DNA from: an uncultured Shewanella sp.
Lineage (GTDB): Bacteria > Pseudomonadota > Gammaproteobacteria > Enterobacterales > Shewanellaceae
Reading direction: 5' to 3'
DNA: 64,000 bases
Assembly (NCBI RefSeq): GCF_947495455.1
Contig: NZ_CANLZC010000008.1
Location: 24,107-88,106 of the forward strand
The position numbers and the translations under genes were made by a program. Positions 47,441-56,759 of the stretch are shown piece after piece. The stretch's first letter is position 1, and each line of letters begins with the position of its first letter. The notes under the pieces are model-generated. The model saw nothing but the letters and a program-made list of their open reading frames with translations, ran no database searches and had not been told where the DNA came from.

Positions 47441-48802
47441 ATGTTTGTTGGATTTGATTATGGTAGTGCCAATTGTGCAGTGGGTGTCATAGAAAACGAG
47501 CAATTTCGTTTATTGCCGTTATCAAAAGACTCTTCTTTTTTAAGCTCTACCTTATATGCGCTTGATAGGGAATTGATCTGTGAGGCTGTGCTGCATGGTT
47601 TGCCTCACAGTGAACAAGATGAATACCGTCAACTTCGCCGAGGGCAATTGGCAAAAGCGGCTCATGCTCGTCGAGAACTTGATTTATCGCCTAATGAACA
47701 AGCCGTGTTTGTGGGACAGCAAGCCATTGAAGCTTATTTGGATATGCCAAATGAAGGTTTTTATGTTCGCTCACCCAAATCTTTTCTCGGTGCTGTGGGC
47801 CTTCGAGCCGATCAAATATCCTTATTTGAAGATATTGTGACCTTAATGATGCAATACATTAAGCGTCAAGCAGAAAGTCACTTAGGTGAGCGTATTTCCC
47901 ATGCTGTTATCGGCCGGCCTGTGAATTTTCAAGGGATTGGGGGAGAGGAGAGCAACCAGCAAGCGGAAGCGGTATTGCGTATGGCGGCAAAGCGGGCAGG
48001 CTTTGATGATGTTGCCTTTTTATTTGAGCCTATCGCGGCTGGTATGGATTATGAAGTTAGGCTGGAAGAAAATAAAACCGTACTAGTTGTGGATGTGGGT
48101 GGAGGGACAACTGATTGTTCCGTCGTTAAAATGGGGCCAAGTCATAGTCAAGGCATTGTGCGGCATGATGATTTTTTAGGGCACAGTGGACAAAGAATTG
48201 GTGGAAATGATCTCGATATTGCACTTTCAATGGCGGCTTTTATGCCTCATTTGGGGCTAGGTAGTTTGATGAAGAATCAACTGCCTATGCCTAATCAAGC
48301 TTTTTGGAACGCTGTTGCCGTTAATGATGTCAGTGCGCAGCGTGATTTCTCCAGTCTTTCTGCCCGTAAATTAATTGAGTCTTTGATTAAAGATGCTCAA
48401 GCGCCTGAATTGTTGTCTCGACTATTAAAAGTTCAACAACAACAACTAGGTTATCAACTGGTACGTAGTGCTGAATCGGCTAAAATTGCGCTATCAAATG
48501 AGGATAATGTCACCGTCGATTTATCTTATGTCGCATCGAATGTTCAAGCTCAAGTGAGTGGTTCCTTGTTTGAAAGTGCCATTGATATGCCTTTATCACG
48601 TATTGAAGCCTTGATGGATGAAGCGCTGAGTCAAGCCAATGTTACTCCTGAAGTGATTTATGTGACTGGAGGGACTGCAAGAAGCCCTGCTATTTACCGT
48701 AAAATTGCGAGTTTGTATCCTAATGTCCCTATTGTTGTTGGAGATCATTTCTCCAGTGTGACGGCAGGGCTCACCCGTTGGGCACATAAAGTTTTTGGTT
48801 AG
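47441..48802 (+). CDS. yegD: YegD-like Hsp70-family chaperone
   Basis: 453 residues of an ATPase-only Hsp70/actin-fold protein. The phosphate loops FVGFDYGSANCAVGV and VVDVGGGTTDCSVVKMG are clear, as is GNDLDIAL and the adenosine motif VTGGTARSPAIY. There is no substrate-binding domain, matching YegD rather than DnaK. Its client and role are unknown. ATG 47441 is chosen because the actin-fold N-terminus begins at MFVGFDYG. Confidence 0.92.
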   Translation: MFVGFDYGSANCAVGVIENEQFRLLPLSKDSSFLSSTLYALDRELICEAVLHGLPHSEQDEYRQLRRGQLAKAAHARRELDLSPNEQAVFVGQQAIEAYLDMPNEGFYVRSPKSFLGAVGLRADQISLFEDIVTLMMQYIKRQAESHLGERISHAVIGRPVNFQGIGGEESNQQAEAVLRMAAKRAGFDDVAFLFEPIAAGMDYEVRLEENKTVLVVDVGGGTTDCSVVKMGPSHSQGIVRHDDFLGHSGQRIGGNDLDIALSMAAFMPHLGLGSLMKNQLPMPNQAFWNAVAVNDVSAQRDFSSLSARKLIESLIKDAQAPELLSRLLKVQQQQLGYQLVRSAESAKIALSNEDNVTVDLSYVASNVQAQVSGSLFESAIDMPLSRIEALMDEALSQANVTPEVIYVTGGTARSPAIYRKIASLYPNVPIVVGDHFSSVTAGLTRWAHKVFG

Positions 48803-48938
48803 TTGATTTTGTGTTTATTTAAGTTGTTTTTTCTTGTGAATATAACGCTAAATCAATGTAAAATGACATGCTTAGCTGAAATAAAAGTCATTTAGCGATC
48901 AATATCGTAAATTTAATGAAAAGGACTAAGGTTGTATA

Positions 48939-49424
48939 ATGTTGTTATTGGATAGATTAAAACAAACTGCTACGTTTATTATCGGTGTATCTATGCTGTC
49001 TGCTTGTGGTGACGATGTGGGAAAAGTCAGCCTTGGTTTATTTACGACTAAAGATGTGGTGATTGATGCTCGACCCGATCCTAAAATTCCCGGTGTAACG
49101 TGTCATATTAGTCGCATTCAAGCTGATTTGGATTTTTCAGATCCGTCAGACAGTTCGATTGCTTGTCGACAAACTGGGCCAATAACCGCTGAAGAACTGG
49201 CGAATATTGATAAGAGTAAAAATGGTGAAATTGTCTTTAAGGCTTCCTTGAGTGTCTTATTTAAGTCATTAAAGGTAAGACGAATTTATGATGCAAAGCA
49301 TCAAACATTATTGTATCTTTCTTATTCCACAAAAGAGATTAACGGTAGCTATAAACATGCATTATCCAGCGTGCCTTTATATGGTACGCAAGCTTGGGTA
49401 ACGCCCACGGATGTAGAGAATTAA
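48939..49424 (+). CDS. creA: CreA-family lipoprotein
   Basis: 161 residues with an N-terminal signal and lipobox MLSAC (residue ~23). The mature sequence, GDDVGKVSLGLFTTKDVVIDARPDPKIPGVTCHISRIQ then GEIVFKASLSVLFKSLKVRRIYDAKHQTLLYLSYSTK, is that of the CreA family. In E. coli creA is the first gene of the cre operon, but here no creB/C/D is present. The family's molecular role is unknown. Confidence 0.85.
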   Translation: MLLLDRLKQTATFIIGVSMLSACGDDVGKVSLGLFTTKDVVIDARPDPKIPGVTCHISRIQADLDFSDPSDSSIACRQTGPITAEELANIDKSKNGEIVFKASLSVLFKSLKVRRIYDAKHQTLLYLSYSTKEINGSYKHALSSVPLYGTQAWVTPTDVEN

Positions 49425-49502
49425 ATCAATTCATTTCATGCTTGAAACCGTGAGCTTACAGAGTCCTTGTTTAGCCCACTTAGTTTGGAGGAATGGTATT
49501 TT

Positions 49503-50483
49503 ATGAAATTAGCATCTTCAGTGAATGTTGGCATTGCTCTTGGGAGCGGTGCCGCAAAAGGTTGGGCACATATCGGGGTATTAAATGGTCTGGCTAAAAT
49601 GGGGATTTATCCGACTAAAATTGCTGGCAGCTCTATTGGTGCCCTCGTAGGGGGCGCTTATGCGGGCGATCACCTCGTTGAACTGGAACAATGGGTACGC
49701 GGCTTCTCAAGTTGGGATGTGTTAAGGCTGATGGATTTAAGCTGGCGTAAAGGTGGGCTCATAAGCGGTGAACGGGTATTTGATACTTGGCAAAATCAAA
49801 TGGGTGACGTGAATATCGAGCAGTTGATGCGGCCTTTTACTGCAGTGGCAACGGATCTGTACTCAGGACAAGAAATTTGGTTTAAAGAAGGCGATTTACG
49901 ACAAGCGGTCAGGGCTTCATGTTCCATGCCTGGTATGCTGGCGCCAGTGAAAATTGGCGAACGTTGGTTGGTAGATGGGGCTGTGGTCAATCCTATTCCT
50001 GTTTCTGTGATCCGTGCCATGGATGTTGATGTGGTGATTGCAGTAGATTTAAATGGTCAGAGCCGAAACAAAGGCGCAGGTTTGCCTGTTAATATGACCA
50101 GCGAAAAACCCACATCGCAAGAAGTGGTTGAAGCACAAGCACATAGCGATCAAGGTTTTATGGATTTGTTGGGAAAAGGACGAGAATATGTGTCTAAATT
50201 GACCGATAAATTAGCGATTACCCGCCGGTCTAACCCCAGTTTATTGGCTGCCATGTCTCAGTCTATCGATATTCTAGAAATGAGACATAAACGCACCCGT
50301 TTGATGGGGGATCCTCCTGATATTTGTATTGTGCCTAAAGTTGCTGATATTGGGCGAATGGAATTTCATCGTGCCGAAGAGGCGATTATTGCAGGGGAGC
50401 AAGCGGTGCAAGATGTGGCCCACCTCATTGAGGCGGCGTTATCGCCTCATTGTGATATGACCTACTTGAATAACCTGAAGTAG
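49503..50483 (+). CDS. rssA: RssA-like patatin phospholipase
   Basis: 326 residues. It has the patatin dyad: oxyanion loop GIALGSGAAKGWAHIG, nucleophile GSSIGALVGG (Ser ~46), and the catalytic Asp in DGAVVNPIP (~residue 162). Sequence matches RssA-type bacterial patatins, acting as cytoplasmic lipases/acyl hydrolases. The C-terminal third is variable. ATG 49503 follows GGAG by 12 bases; that spacing is long but the homologous N-terminus begins there. Confidence 0.85.
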   Translation: MKLASSVNVGIALGSGAAKGWAHIGVLNGLAKMGIYPTKIAGSSIGALVGGAYAGDHLVELEQWVRGFSSWDVLRLMDLSWRKGGLISGERVFDTWQNQMGDVNIEQLMRPFTAVATDLYSGQEIWFKEGDLRQAVRASCSMPGMLAPVKIGERWLVDGAVVNPIPVSVIRAMDVDVVIAVDLNGQSRNKGAGLPVNMTSEKPTSQEVVEAQAHSDQGFMDLLGKGREYVSKLTDKLAITRRSNPSLLAAMSQSIDILEMRHKRTRLMGDPPDICIVPKVADIGRMEFHRAEEAIIAGEQAVQDVAHLIEAALSPHCDMTYLNNLK

Positions 50484-50511
50484 TGGGGATAAGACGCGCT
50501 AAGAAAACAGA

Positions 50512-50539
50512 TATTGCTCTCAATTTCTTGAGAGCAATA
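50512..50539. terminator. Hairpin between convergent rssA-like and CurA-like genes
   Basis: TATTGCTCTCAA (50512-50523) pairs perfectly with TTGAGAGCAATA (50528-50539) around TTTC. It likely terminates one or both convergent transcripts. Confidence 0.6.
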
Positions 50540-50623
50540 CTATCACTTTAGGGGCATGCAGTTTTAAAGGAATAATGCCTATCGCCTATTGCGGTTATGT
50601 ATCAAAAATGTCATGTAGGTGGG

Positions 50624-51625
50624 TTAATCGCTTAATTTCACCAGCATTTTTCCTTTGTTTTTACCTTTAAATAACCCAAGAAATGCTTCAGGTGCTTGTT
50701 TGAGTCCATGATAGATTGTTTGCTCTGCGATTATGTCACCGTTAGCGAGCCATTGGCTCATTAATGCGGTAAATTCAGGGTAATGTGCCCAATGCTCAAA
50801 AACAATAAAGCCTTCTATTTTTAACTTTTTAGTAATGATTTGTGTTAAGTTACTGGGTCCTGGAGTAGGGGCTTTATCGTTGTATTGGGCTATCATGCCA
50901 CAAACGGCAATTCGGCCGTGATCTTTCATGTTATTAAGAGCAGCAAATAAATGCTCGCCCCCTACATTTTCAAAATAGACATCGATCCCTTCTGGTGCAG
51001 TTTGCGCTAAAGTATGACTGAGATCGTCACAGGTTTTATAATTAATGACATGCTCAACGCCCAGTGTTTTTAGATGCTGAGCTTTTTCATCGCTGCCAAC
51101 CGAAGCGATGACTTTTGCTCCCATGAGTCGGCCTAATTGACAAGCAATACTGCCCACTGCCCCTGCCGCCGCAGAAACAAATAAAGTTTCTCCTTTTTGT
51201 AATGCTGCAATATGGTTTAATCCTGTCCATGCTGTCATTCCAGGCATGCCAAGTGCGCCAAGAAAATGTGATAGATTAATATCCACTTTTGGTAAAAGGG
51301 TGATGTCTTGGCCTTGACTGATAAAGTGGTTTCGCCAACCTAACATGCTGGACACTTTGCTGCCCACAGGAAAGTCAGGGTGCTGAGATTCAATGACTTC
51401 GCCAATCGCGCCTCCTTCAAGTGCTTCTCCTATTTGAAAGGGAGCGATATAGCTTTTTCTATCCATCATTCGACCCCGCATGTAAGGATCCACCGACATC
51501 CAAAGATTCTTTACGAGAAACTCCCCTGCTTTTATCGAGGGTAACGTCAGTTCACTCAGTTGAAAATTCTGCTCTGTTGGTAAACCTATCGGACGAGAAT
51601 GTAATTGAATTTGTTGAGTGTTCAT
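50624..51625 (-). CDS. NADP-dependent oxidoreductase, CurA-like
   Basis: 333 residues of the zinc-independent MDR superfamily subgroup that includes NADPH-dependent curcumin reductase and leukotriene B4 dehydrogenase. Key segments are MSVDPYMRGRM, GALGMPGMTAWTGL, the nucleotide-binding AAGAVGSIACQLGRLMGAKV, and FENVGGEHLFAAL. It reduces enals or related electrophiles with NADPH. It is divergent from a MarR/OhrR-like gene, and the shared intergenic region holds a repeated element. Confidence 0.88.
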   Translation of the reverse strand: MNTQQIQLHSRPIGLPTEQNFQLSELTLPSIKAGEFLVKNLWMSVDPYMRGRMMDRKSYIAPFQIGEALEGGAIGEVIESQHPDFPVGSKVSSMLGWRNHFISQGQDITLLPKVDINLSHFLGALGMPGMTAWTGLNHIAALQKGETLFVSAAAGAVGSIACQLGRLMGAKVIASVGSDEKAQHLKTLGVEHVINYKTCDDLSHTLAQTAPEGIDVYFENVGGEHLFAALNNMKDHGRIAVCGMIAQYNDKAPTPGPSNLTQIITKKLKIEGFIVFEHWAHYPEFTALMSQWLANGDIIAEQTIYHGLKQAPEAFLGLFKGKNKGKMLVKLSD

Positions 51626-51643
51626 TAGAGTCCTTTTTATTTA

Positions 51644-51698
51644 TGCGCAAATTGTTGTTATGGACAATAACTCGAATTAATTCTCTGCGCAAATTGTT
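51644..51698. promoter_or_regulatory. Candidate MarR/OhrR operators, two 13-bp direct repeats
   Basis: TGCGCAAATTGTT occurs at 51644-51656 and again at 51686-51698, 42 bases apart (four helical turns). The second copy continues to TTTGTGCA, making a near-palindrome. Position between divergent regulator and reductase suggests binding sites for the regulator. Confidence 0.55.
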
Positions 51699-51799
51699 TG
51701 TGCACTAACTAGTTTGTGGCGTTATTTTGGAGTAAGATGCAATCCTTTAATGAGAAATTTCAGTATCACGGGTATATTGTCAAAAGTGGATGTTAAGTA

Positions 51800-52240
51800 A
51801 TGGGTGAGTTAAGTACAGAGAATTTATCTGATAATGTCTGTTTTTCATTATATACAGCTTGTAATGCGTTAATCCGCGCTTATCGGCCATTATTGGAGCA
51901 GTATGATTTAACTTACCCGCAATATTTAGTGATGCAATCACTTTGGATTGTCAGCGAAACCAGTCTCACAGAACTATCTAGTGCCACAAAATTGGATATG
52001 GGAACCTTGACGCCTATAGTGAAAAGGTTAGAACTCAAATTATTACTAACCCGTTGCATTGATCCAAATGATGAGCGCAAAAAAGTGATCAGTTTGACTC
52101 ATGAAGGCTTAGTAATGAAGCAAAATGCGTTGCAACTTAAACAACAATTGCTTGATAAGATGAGTTTGTCCACTGAGGATATTGAGCAGTTACGCCGTTT
52201 ATGTTTAGGGGTCATTGAAGATTTGAATGGACAATGCTGA
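51800..52240 (+). CDS. MarR-family regulator, OhrR-like with reactive cysteine
   Basis: 146 residues, winged helix-turn-helix. The N-terminal LSDNVCFSLYTACNALIRAYRPLLEQYDLTYPQYLVM aligns with the OhrR group, placing Cys14 at the peroxide-sensing position. Recognition region is LDMGTLTPIVKRLE, and DERKKVISLT forms the wing. This suggests a thiol-based sensor of organic peroxides or electrophiles controlling the divergent CurA-like reductase. The stop is the first of several copies of a 42-bp tandem repeat that continues past the gene. Confidence 0.83.
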   Translation: MGELSTENLSDNVCFSLYTACNALIRAYRPLLEQYDLTYPQYLVMQSLWIVSETSLTELSSATKLDMGTLTPIVKRLELKLLLTRCIDPNDERKKVISLTHEGLVMKQNALQLKQQLLDKMSLSTEDIEQLRRLCLGVIEDLNGQC

Positions 52241-52371
52241 TGAGGTTTAGGGGTTATTGAGGATTTGAATGGACAATGCTGATGAGGTTTAGGGGTTATT
52301 GAGGATTTGAATGGACAATGCTGATGAGGTTTAGGGATTATTGAGAAGATTTGAATGGACAATGCTTATGA
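52204..52371 (+). repeat. 42-bp tandem repeat overlapping the 3' end of the MarR gene
   Basis: Four copies with a 42-bp period; ggACAATG anchors at 52229, 52271, 52313 and 52357 (the last shifted by 2). The first copy encodes the regulator's last residues and its stop; the others lie beyond. The unit is a multiple of three, so each copy repeats the same stop in frame. Confidence 0.88.
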
Positions 52372-52473
52372 TGCTTTAGCTAGTAAAAGATTCTGACAAT
52401 CTAAGGTCATCTTGCCAGATCCTGTTATAATGCGGCTAATATTACAAAAGAAGTGTCGATCGAAGGTCATTGA

Positions 52474-52830
52474 ATGAATTTAAAGCAAGAGCTACAAGAT
52501 TTAAATAATAAATTAGATAAATCACGTCGTAAGTTAGCAGCGGCTGAGCAGCGTGGTGATCGCGGCGTAGTATTACAATTTAAACAAGAAATGAATGCGC
52601 TAACGAAACGCATTAATAGTATTAAGAATCAACAAAAACGGGAACTGGATAAGACAGGCAAAAGCGTCAAAGAAATGCGTTTTCATCGTGTATTAACTAA
52701 GTCTGAACAGGCTGATATGGGAAAATTAAAGAAATCAGTTAAAGGATTGGTGGTTGTTCATCCTATGACAGCGTTAGGTCGTGAAATGGGACTTAAAGAA
52801 GTGACAGGCTTTGCTCCGGCAGCATTTTAG
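52474..52830 (+). CDS. yibL: YibL-family ribosome-associated protein
   Basis: 118 residues. An N-terminal coiled coil (~1-60, rich in Lys/Arg and Gln) precedes the strongly conserved FHRVLTKSEQADMGKLKKSVKGLVVVHPMTALGREMGL segment that identifies YibL. E. coli YibL has been found associated with ribosomes, but its role is unclear. AAGG lies before the ATG. It stands alone. Confidence 0.9.
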   Translation: MNLKQELQDLNNKLDKSRRKLAAAEQRGDRGVVLQFKQEMNALTKRINSIKNQQKRELDKTGKSVKEMRFHRVLTKSEQADMGKLKKSVKGLVVVHPMTALGREMGLKEVTGFAPAAF

Positions 52831-52969
52831 TCATAGAGTGTGCTCTTTATTTTTGAGAGTAAATAGAGTTCGGTAATGGAGTGTTAAGGGCTCAATATCA
52901 TTGCCGTTTGGATTTATTGTTAAGACGTATGTGAACTCAAAAATTGAGCGCTATCGTTAAGGTTTTTTC

Positions 52970-53584
52970 ATGTCGATTAAGTATGTCGCGACTTCAAAAT
53001 TGCCTACGCCTTGGGGTGTATTTGATATGCATGGTTTTGAAGATAGCGAGACCCATAAAGAGCATGTGGCATTGACTTTTGGTGAGTTCGATGCTGATAG
53101 CCCTGTGTTAGGCCGTATTCATTCTGAGTGTTTAACGGGGGATGCCTTGTTTAGTTTACGCTGCGATTGCGGATTTCAATTGCAAACGGCGATGGAACAT
53201 ATTGCTGAGGTGGGGCAAGGTTTTATCTTGTATTTACGTCAGGAAGGTCGAGGCATAGGCCTGTTAAATAAAATTCGTGCCTATGAATTACAAGATCAAG
53301 GCGCTAATACTGTTGAAGCGAATGAGCAGTTAGGCTTTGATGCCGATCAACGCCAATATAATATGATCCTACCTATGATGAATCAAATTGGTGTGAGTCG
53401 AGTAAAGCTGCTCACGAATAATCCTCGTAAAGTAAAAGCAATGAAAGCCTTAGGTATTGAGGTGGTAGAACGGCTTCCCTTGCAAGTGGGGAAAAATCGT
53501 TACAATGAGCACTATCTTAAGACAAAATCGACCCAGCTTGGTCATATGATGTCTGAATATCATTTTTCAGATAAAGACGAGTAG
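52970..53584 (+). CDS. ribA: GTP cyclohydrolase II
   Basis: 204 residues. Zinc-binding [18 protein letters not shown] gives the three Cys ligands, and the catalytic [16 protein letters not shown] and [11 protein letters not shown] segments are clear. It opens GTP to 2,5-diamino-6-ribosylamino-pyrimidinone phosphate, the first riboflavin step. It is a monofunctional RibA, not fused to RibB. No FMN riboswitch is seen in the short upstream gap. Confidence 0.95.
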   Translation: MSIKYVATSKLPTPWGVFDMHGFEDSETHKEHVALTFGEFDADSPVLGRIHSECLTGDALFSLRCDCGFQLQTAMEHIAEVGQGFILYLRQEGRGIGLLNKIRAYELQDQGANTVEANEQLGFDADQRQYNMILPMMNQIGVSRVKLLTNNPRKVKAMKALGIEVVERLPLQVGKNRYNEHYLKTKSTQLGHMMSEYHFSDKDE

Positions 53585-53831
53585 CCAGTGATGCCCTGAA
53601 CCTGTGAAACAGGTTTAGGCTTCTTGACGAAAAGGATGACAAGGAAAGTCAATTGACTTTGAAATATGATGTTGTCACGGGTTTTGTACAGTCAGCGACA
53701 TCTTTATTTGGCAGTTAAAAAAACGATAAATGATTCCATAAATCCTTTGGCAGTGGATTATCCTTATATTGTGAGAGTCTTTACTCATGATTGTTCTAAG
53801 CCATAGTGAAAATCATGGGCGAAAATAAGAA

Positions 53832-53859
53832 ACACCCATTGTTTGACGTTATTGGGTGT
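53832..53859 (-). terminator. Terminator for the VF530-like gene
   Basis: ACACCCA and TGGGTGT form a 7-bp stem around a 14-base loop; on the minus strand it is followed by TTCTTATTTTC. Confidence 0.55.
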
Positions 53860-53880
53860 CTCGTTGGATATGTGATGAGA

Positions 53881-54201
53881 TTAATCCTTCTTTTTAGTCC
53901 CCCAAATGTCGGTATTAACCTGAGGCAGTGGCGTTTTCTTTGTTTTATTGCTTGCTGAGTCAAGGTTGTTTCTTGGGGCGGGTAAAGGAAGCTGATGAAG
54001 CTTTAAGTATAAATATTCGACTTTATCTCGAGCCCATTGGGTTTTTCGTAAAAACTTTAGACTGGATTTGATGCTGGGATCATGATTAAAGCAGCGGATA
54101 TTAATACGTTGACCTAATTCTTCCCATCCGTAGTGATCGACAAGATCGTTAAGAAGATCTTCTAATTTTATGCCGTGGAGTGGGTTATTTACTTGCGTCA
54201 T
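53881..54201 (-). CDS. VF530 family DNA-binding protein (DUF2132)
   Basis: 106 residues. The conserved core [58 protein letters not shown] is that of the VF530 family, whose structure suggests DNA binding. After ~residue 75 the protein has a basic, Pro-rich tail ([11 protein letters not shown]) that is less conserved. Function in the cell is unknown. Confidence 0.9.
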   Translation of the reverse strand: MTQVNNPLHGIKLEDLLNDLVDHYGWEELGQRINIRCFNHDPSIKSSLKFLRKTQWARDKVEYLYLKLHQLPLPAPRNNLDSASNKTKKTPLPQVNTDIWGTKKKD

Positions 54202-54298
54202 AGAAAGTGAGTCACTTAAAAAACTATCATTGAGGTAATGATATCAGATTGGAGTATGGCGCGTCAGTTTGATTGCTTTGAAAATGTGACTAGATATA

Positions 54299-54325
54299 AA
54301 AAAGGAGACATATTGTCTCCTTTTT
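54299..54325. terminator. Bidirectional terminator after the subtilase gene
   Basis: A 12-bp perfect stem (AAAAAGGAGACA / TGTCTCCTTTTT) with a 3-base loop lies 20 bases beyond the subtilase stop. It has an A-tract and a T-tract on its two sides. Confidence 0.88.
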
Positions 54326-54344
54326 AATTCATTCATTTATTGAA

Positions 54345-56744
54345 TTATTCGAAGCTGATGCTCCAAGAGTTGATGGTGCCAGTATCTTGGCTTGCGCTAT
54401 CAACCACTTTTAGTGTCCATGTACCTTGAGAGTCACCACCTGAGTAATCAACTGAATATGTTTTGTTGATGTTGTCAGTACTGCTTCCTGAGTTATCATG
54501 CAATACAGCCACTTGACCCGTAGGGCTTGTTAGGCGTACGTTTAGATCACCAATATAAGTGTGTGTGATATCAAGGGTGACAGTCACAATGCCTGAATCA
54601 CCTGTACGCGTGGCTTCAATTGAGCTTGAAGCGCCTGTAGTGCTGTTATCAGGGATGCTATAACTTGTGGTATTTGTGTAGGTTGCTGCTCCACCAGTAC
54701 TATCGCCATCATCCGTTGCGGTGTAGTTTGCTTCTAAACTCGCACCACTAAAGGCTTCGTATCCGTGGACCATGACATAATAAGTACCAGATTGTGCCGA
54801 AGAGAATGCGCATGATTCTGTATTACCTGTATTCCAAGAGCGACAATCGTAGCTAGAAGTCGTTGGGTTCGCACCAAATGACACATACAGATCAGCATCA
54901 CCACTGCCACCACTCATAGCAAAGCTTAGATCGCTGGCCCCAGCGGGCACATTTAAACTGTAGTACAAGACGCCATCTTTAGATGCTGAAAGGTTGGTTT
55001 TAGCAACACCATTTGTCAATGTTTCATCATCACTGCTACCACCGCCATCAGTGGGACCATCACAAGACTGGGCAAGGTATGCATCTGCCGCCTGTGCATC
55101 GACTAACCCATAACCGGTTCTGTCATCACGGCCTGCGGTGTCAATATCTTCGGCTGTGGCTTTCAATGCCGCACGAATTTGCTCTGAACTACAATCTGTG
55201 TGGTTACTCCAAACTAGAGTCGCAACACCGGATACATGGGGTGTGGCCATAGAAGTACCATTATAGTACTGGTAATCTTCGCCATCGGTTGTAGACACTG
55301 TCGCCTCTTCACCAACAAGATCTAATAGTTCAAGGCCAGTATTTCTATCAACACTAACAGAAACAATGGGGACTTCATTATCAGTATCCACTAAGAAAGG
55401 ATTCTGCAGACCAGGTAGTGATGAGTGACTGTAAACAATAGCGGCACTCCCACCTGCATCATAACAGGCTTGCGCGGCAGCAATTTCAGCGGCATTGGCA
55501 CTTAAACCTGATGCACGTTCAACCAAACAAACCTTATTACTCATGCTGCGACAGCTATAAGTAGTGCTACTTGTACTACAGGCTTTTAGCGTATCGGTGA
55601 CACTGCCTGTATTGAATGCTTGTTGATAGTTACCGCGGACTTGAATGTAACGGTTATGGGGAACGACGCCACTGTCGAAATAAGATTGACCATTAACAGT
55701 GATATCGGCTAATACACCTTCACCTTGTGTCACAGTAGAAAGTACTGCTGTGCCGGGTCCTGAAATCTCGACTTGATCTGTATATTGTGAAAAATCAGAA
55801 TGATCTTTGTTGCTATCAACAGAGGCCACAGACATGACAGCATCATAAGAAGCGGGATAACTATGAGTGTTATCACCGTCGTTACCCGCAGCGGCAATAA
55901 GGAGTACGCCATTGTTTTGATGGGCTTCTAAGGCATTTTTTTCTTCGGCGCTATAGCTGGGGCCACCAAGACTCATGGTCACTACATTGGCACCATTATC
56001 GACACAATCATCAACTGCATCAATTAAATCAGAGGTATAGCCCCAACCGCTTTCATTGAATACTTTGATGACATGAATATTGACGTTTTGGTTTGGCATG
56101 ACACCGACAACACCGCTGCCATTGGCTATGGCGGCAATCGTGCCAGCGACATGGGTACCATGAGCGTTATTATTACCCGGCTCATACCAGTTTCCTGTGC
56201 CTGAGTTATTGGTACCTGTTGCATTGTTTCCGCTTAAATCACTATGACTGGCATCATAACCAGAATCGATGATACAAATAGTGCGGTTACCTGTCAGTGA
56301 GTCGCTCATGACTGTTGCGCCAACATAAGTTTGGCCCCATGGCGTGGTTTCACTCAATAAACGACGGGGAACATCTTCTTCTACATAATCCACATCCGAG
56401 CGTAAACGCAGTGATCTTAAACTTTCGTCATCTAATTTAGCACTATAGCTGTTACGGCGTGCGATACGCTTCATCTCTTTGGCTTTTACACTGTTAAGCA
56501 CACTGTGGTGTGAAAAAGCTGGGTTAATTCGTGAGGCACTTGATAGGGTATTGATTCCTCTGATGCTGGAATCACTGTCTTTAAATTTAACGATGTAGCG
56601 CTTTGGTAGCGGTGCATCAGCTTGTTGAGATTGAGCGGGTAATAGCTCAGGACCGACTGAAGATGCCGCATGTACATTTGCTGAAATCGCAATGGCAAGG
56701 GCTGAAAGTGTCAGCGCTGCTTTTGTTGATTTTTTGAATGTCAT
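54345..56744 (-). CDS. Secreted subtilisin-like serine protease with PA, PPC and P domains
   Basis: 799 residues. A signal peptide (~1-27) is followed by an I9-type propeptide (~48-124, KRYIVKFKDSDSS) and an S8 catalytic domain with about Asp160 (IDSGYD), His195 (HGTHVAGT), Asn288 (AAAGNDGD) and Ser498 (NGTSMATPHVSG). A PA domain is inserted near residues 400-480. C-terminal domains are PPC (~565-660, DADLYVSF) and a P/proprotein-convertase domain (~675-799, THTYIGDLNVRLTSPTGQ). Such marine proteases degrade extracellular protein. The start at ATG 56744 has GGA 8 bases upstream. Confidence 0.93.
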   Translation of the reverse strand: MTFKKSTKAALTLSALAIAISANVHAASSVGPELLPAQSQQADAPLPKRYIVKFKDSDSSIRGINTLSSASRINPAFSHHSVLNSVKAKEMKRIARRNSYSAKLDDESLRSLRLRSDVDYVEEDVPRRLLSETTPWGQTYVGATVMSDSLTGNRTICIIDSGYDASHSDLSGNNATGTNNSGTGNWYEPGNNNAHGTHVAGTIAAIANGSGVVGVMPNQNVNIHVIKVFNESGWGYTSDLIDAVDDCVDNGANVVTMSLGGPSYSAEEKNALEAHQNNGVLLIAAAGNDGDNTHSYPASYDAVMSVASVDSNKDHSDFSQYTDQVEISGPGTAVLSTVTQGEGVLADITVNGQSYFDSGVVPHNRYIQVRGNYQQAFNTGSVTDTLKACSTSSTTYSCRSMSNKVCLVERASGLSANAAEIAAAQACYDAGGSAAIVYSHSSLPGLQNPFLVDTDNEVPIVSVSVDRNTGLELLDLVGEEATVSTTDGEDYQYYNGTSMATPHVSGVATLVWSNHTDCSSEQIRAALKATAEDIDTAGRDDRTGYGLVDAQAADAYLAQSCDGPTDGGGSSDDETLTNGVAKTNLSASKDGVLYYSLNVPAGASDLSFAMSGGSGDADLYVSFGANPTTSSYDCRSWNTGNTESCAFSSAQSGTYYVMVHGYEAFSGASLEANYTATDDGDSTGGAATYTNTTSYSIPDNSTTGASSSIEATRTGDSGIVTVTLDITHTYIGDLNVRLTSPTGQVAVLHDNSGSSTDNINKTYSVDYSGGDSQGTWTLKVVDSASQDTGTINSWSISFE

Positions 56745-56759
56745 ATTTTTATTCCACAT

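Noticed and set aside
52099..52362. Minus-strand frame with repeated PKPHQHCPFKSSI
   Set aside because: It is a shadow of the 42-bp tandem repeat and the MarR coding region, with no start signal.
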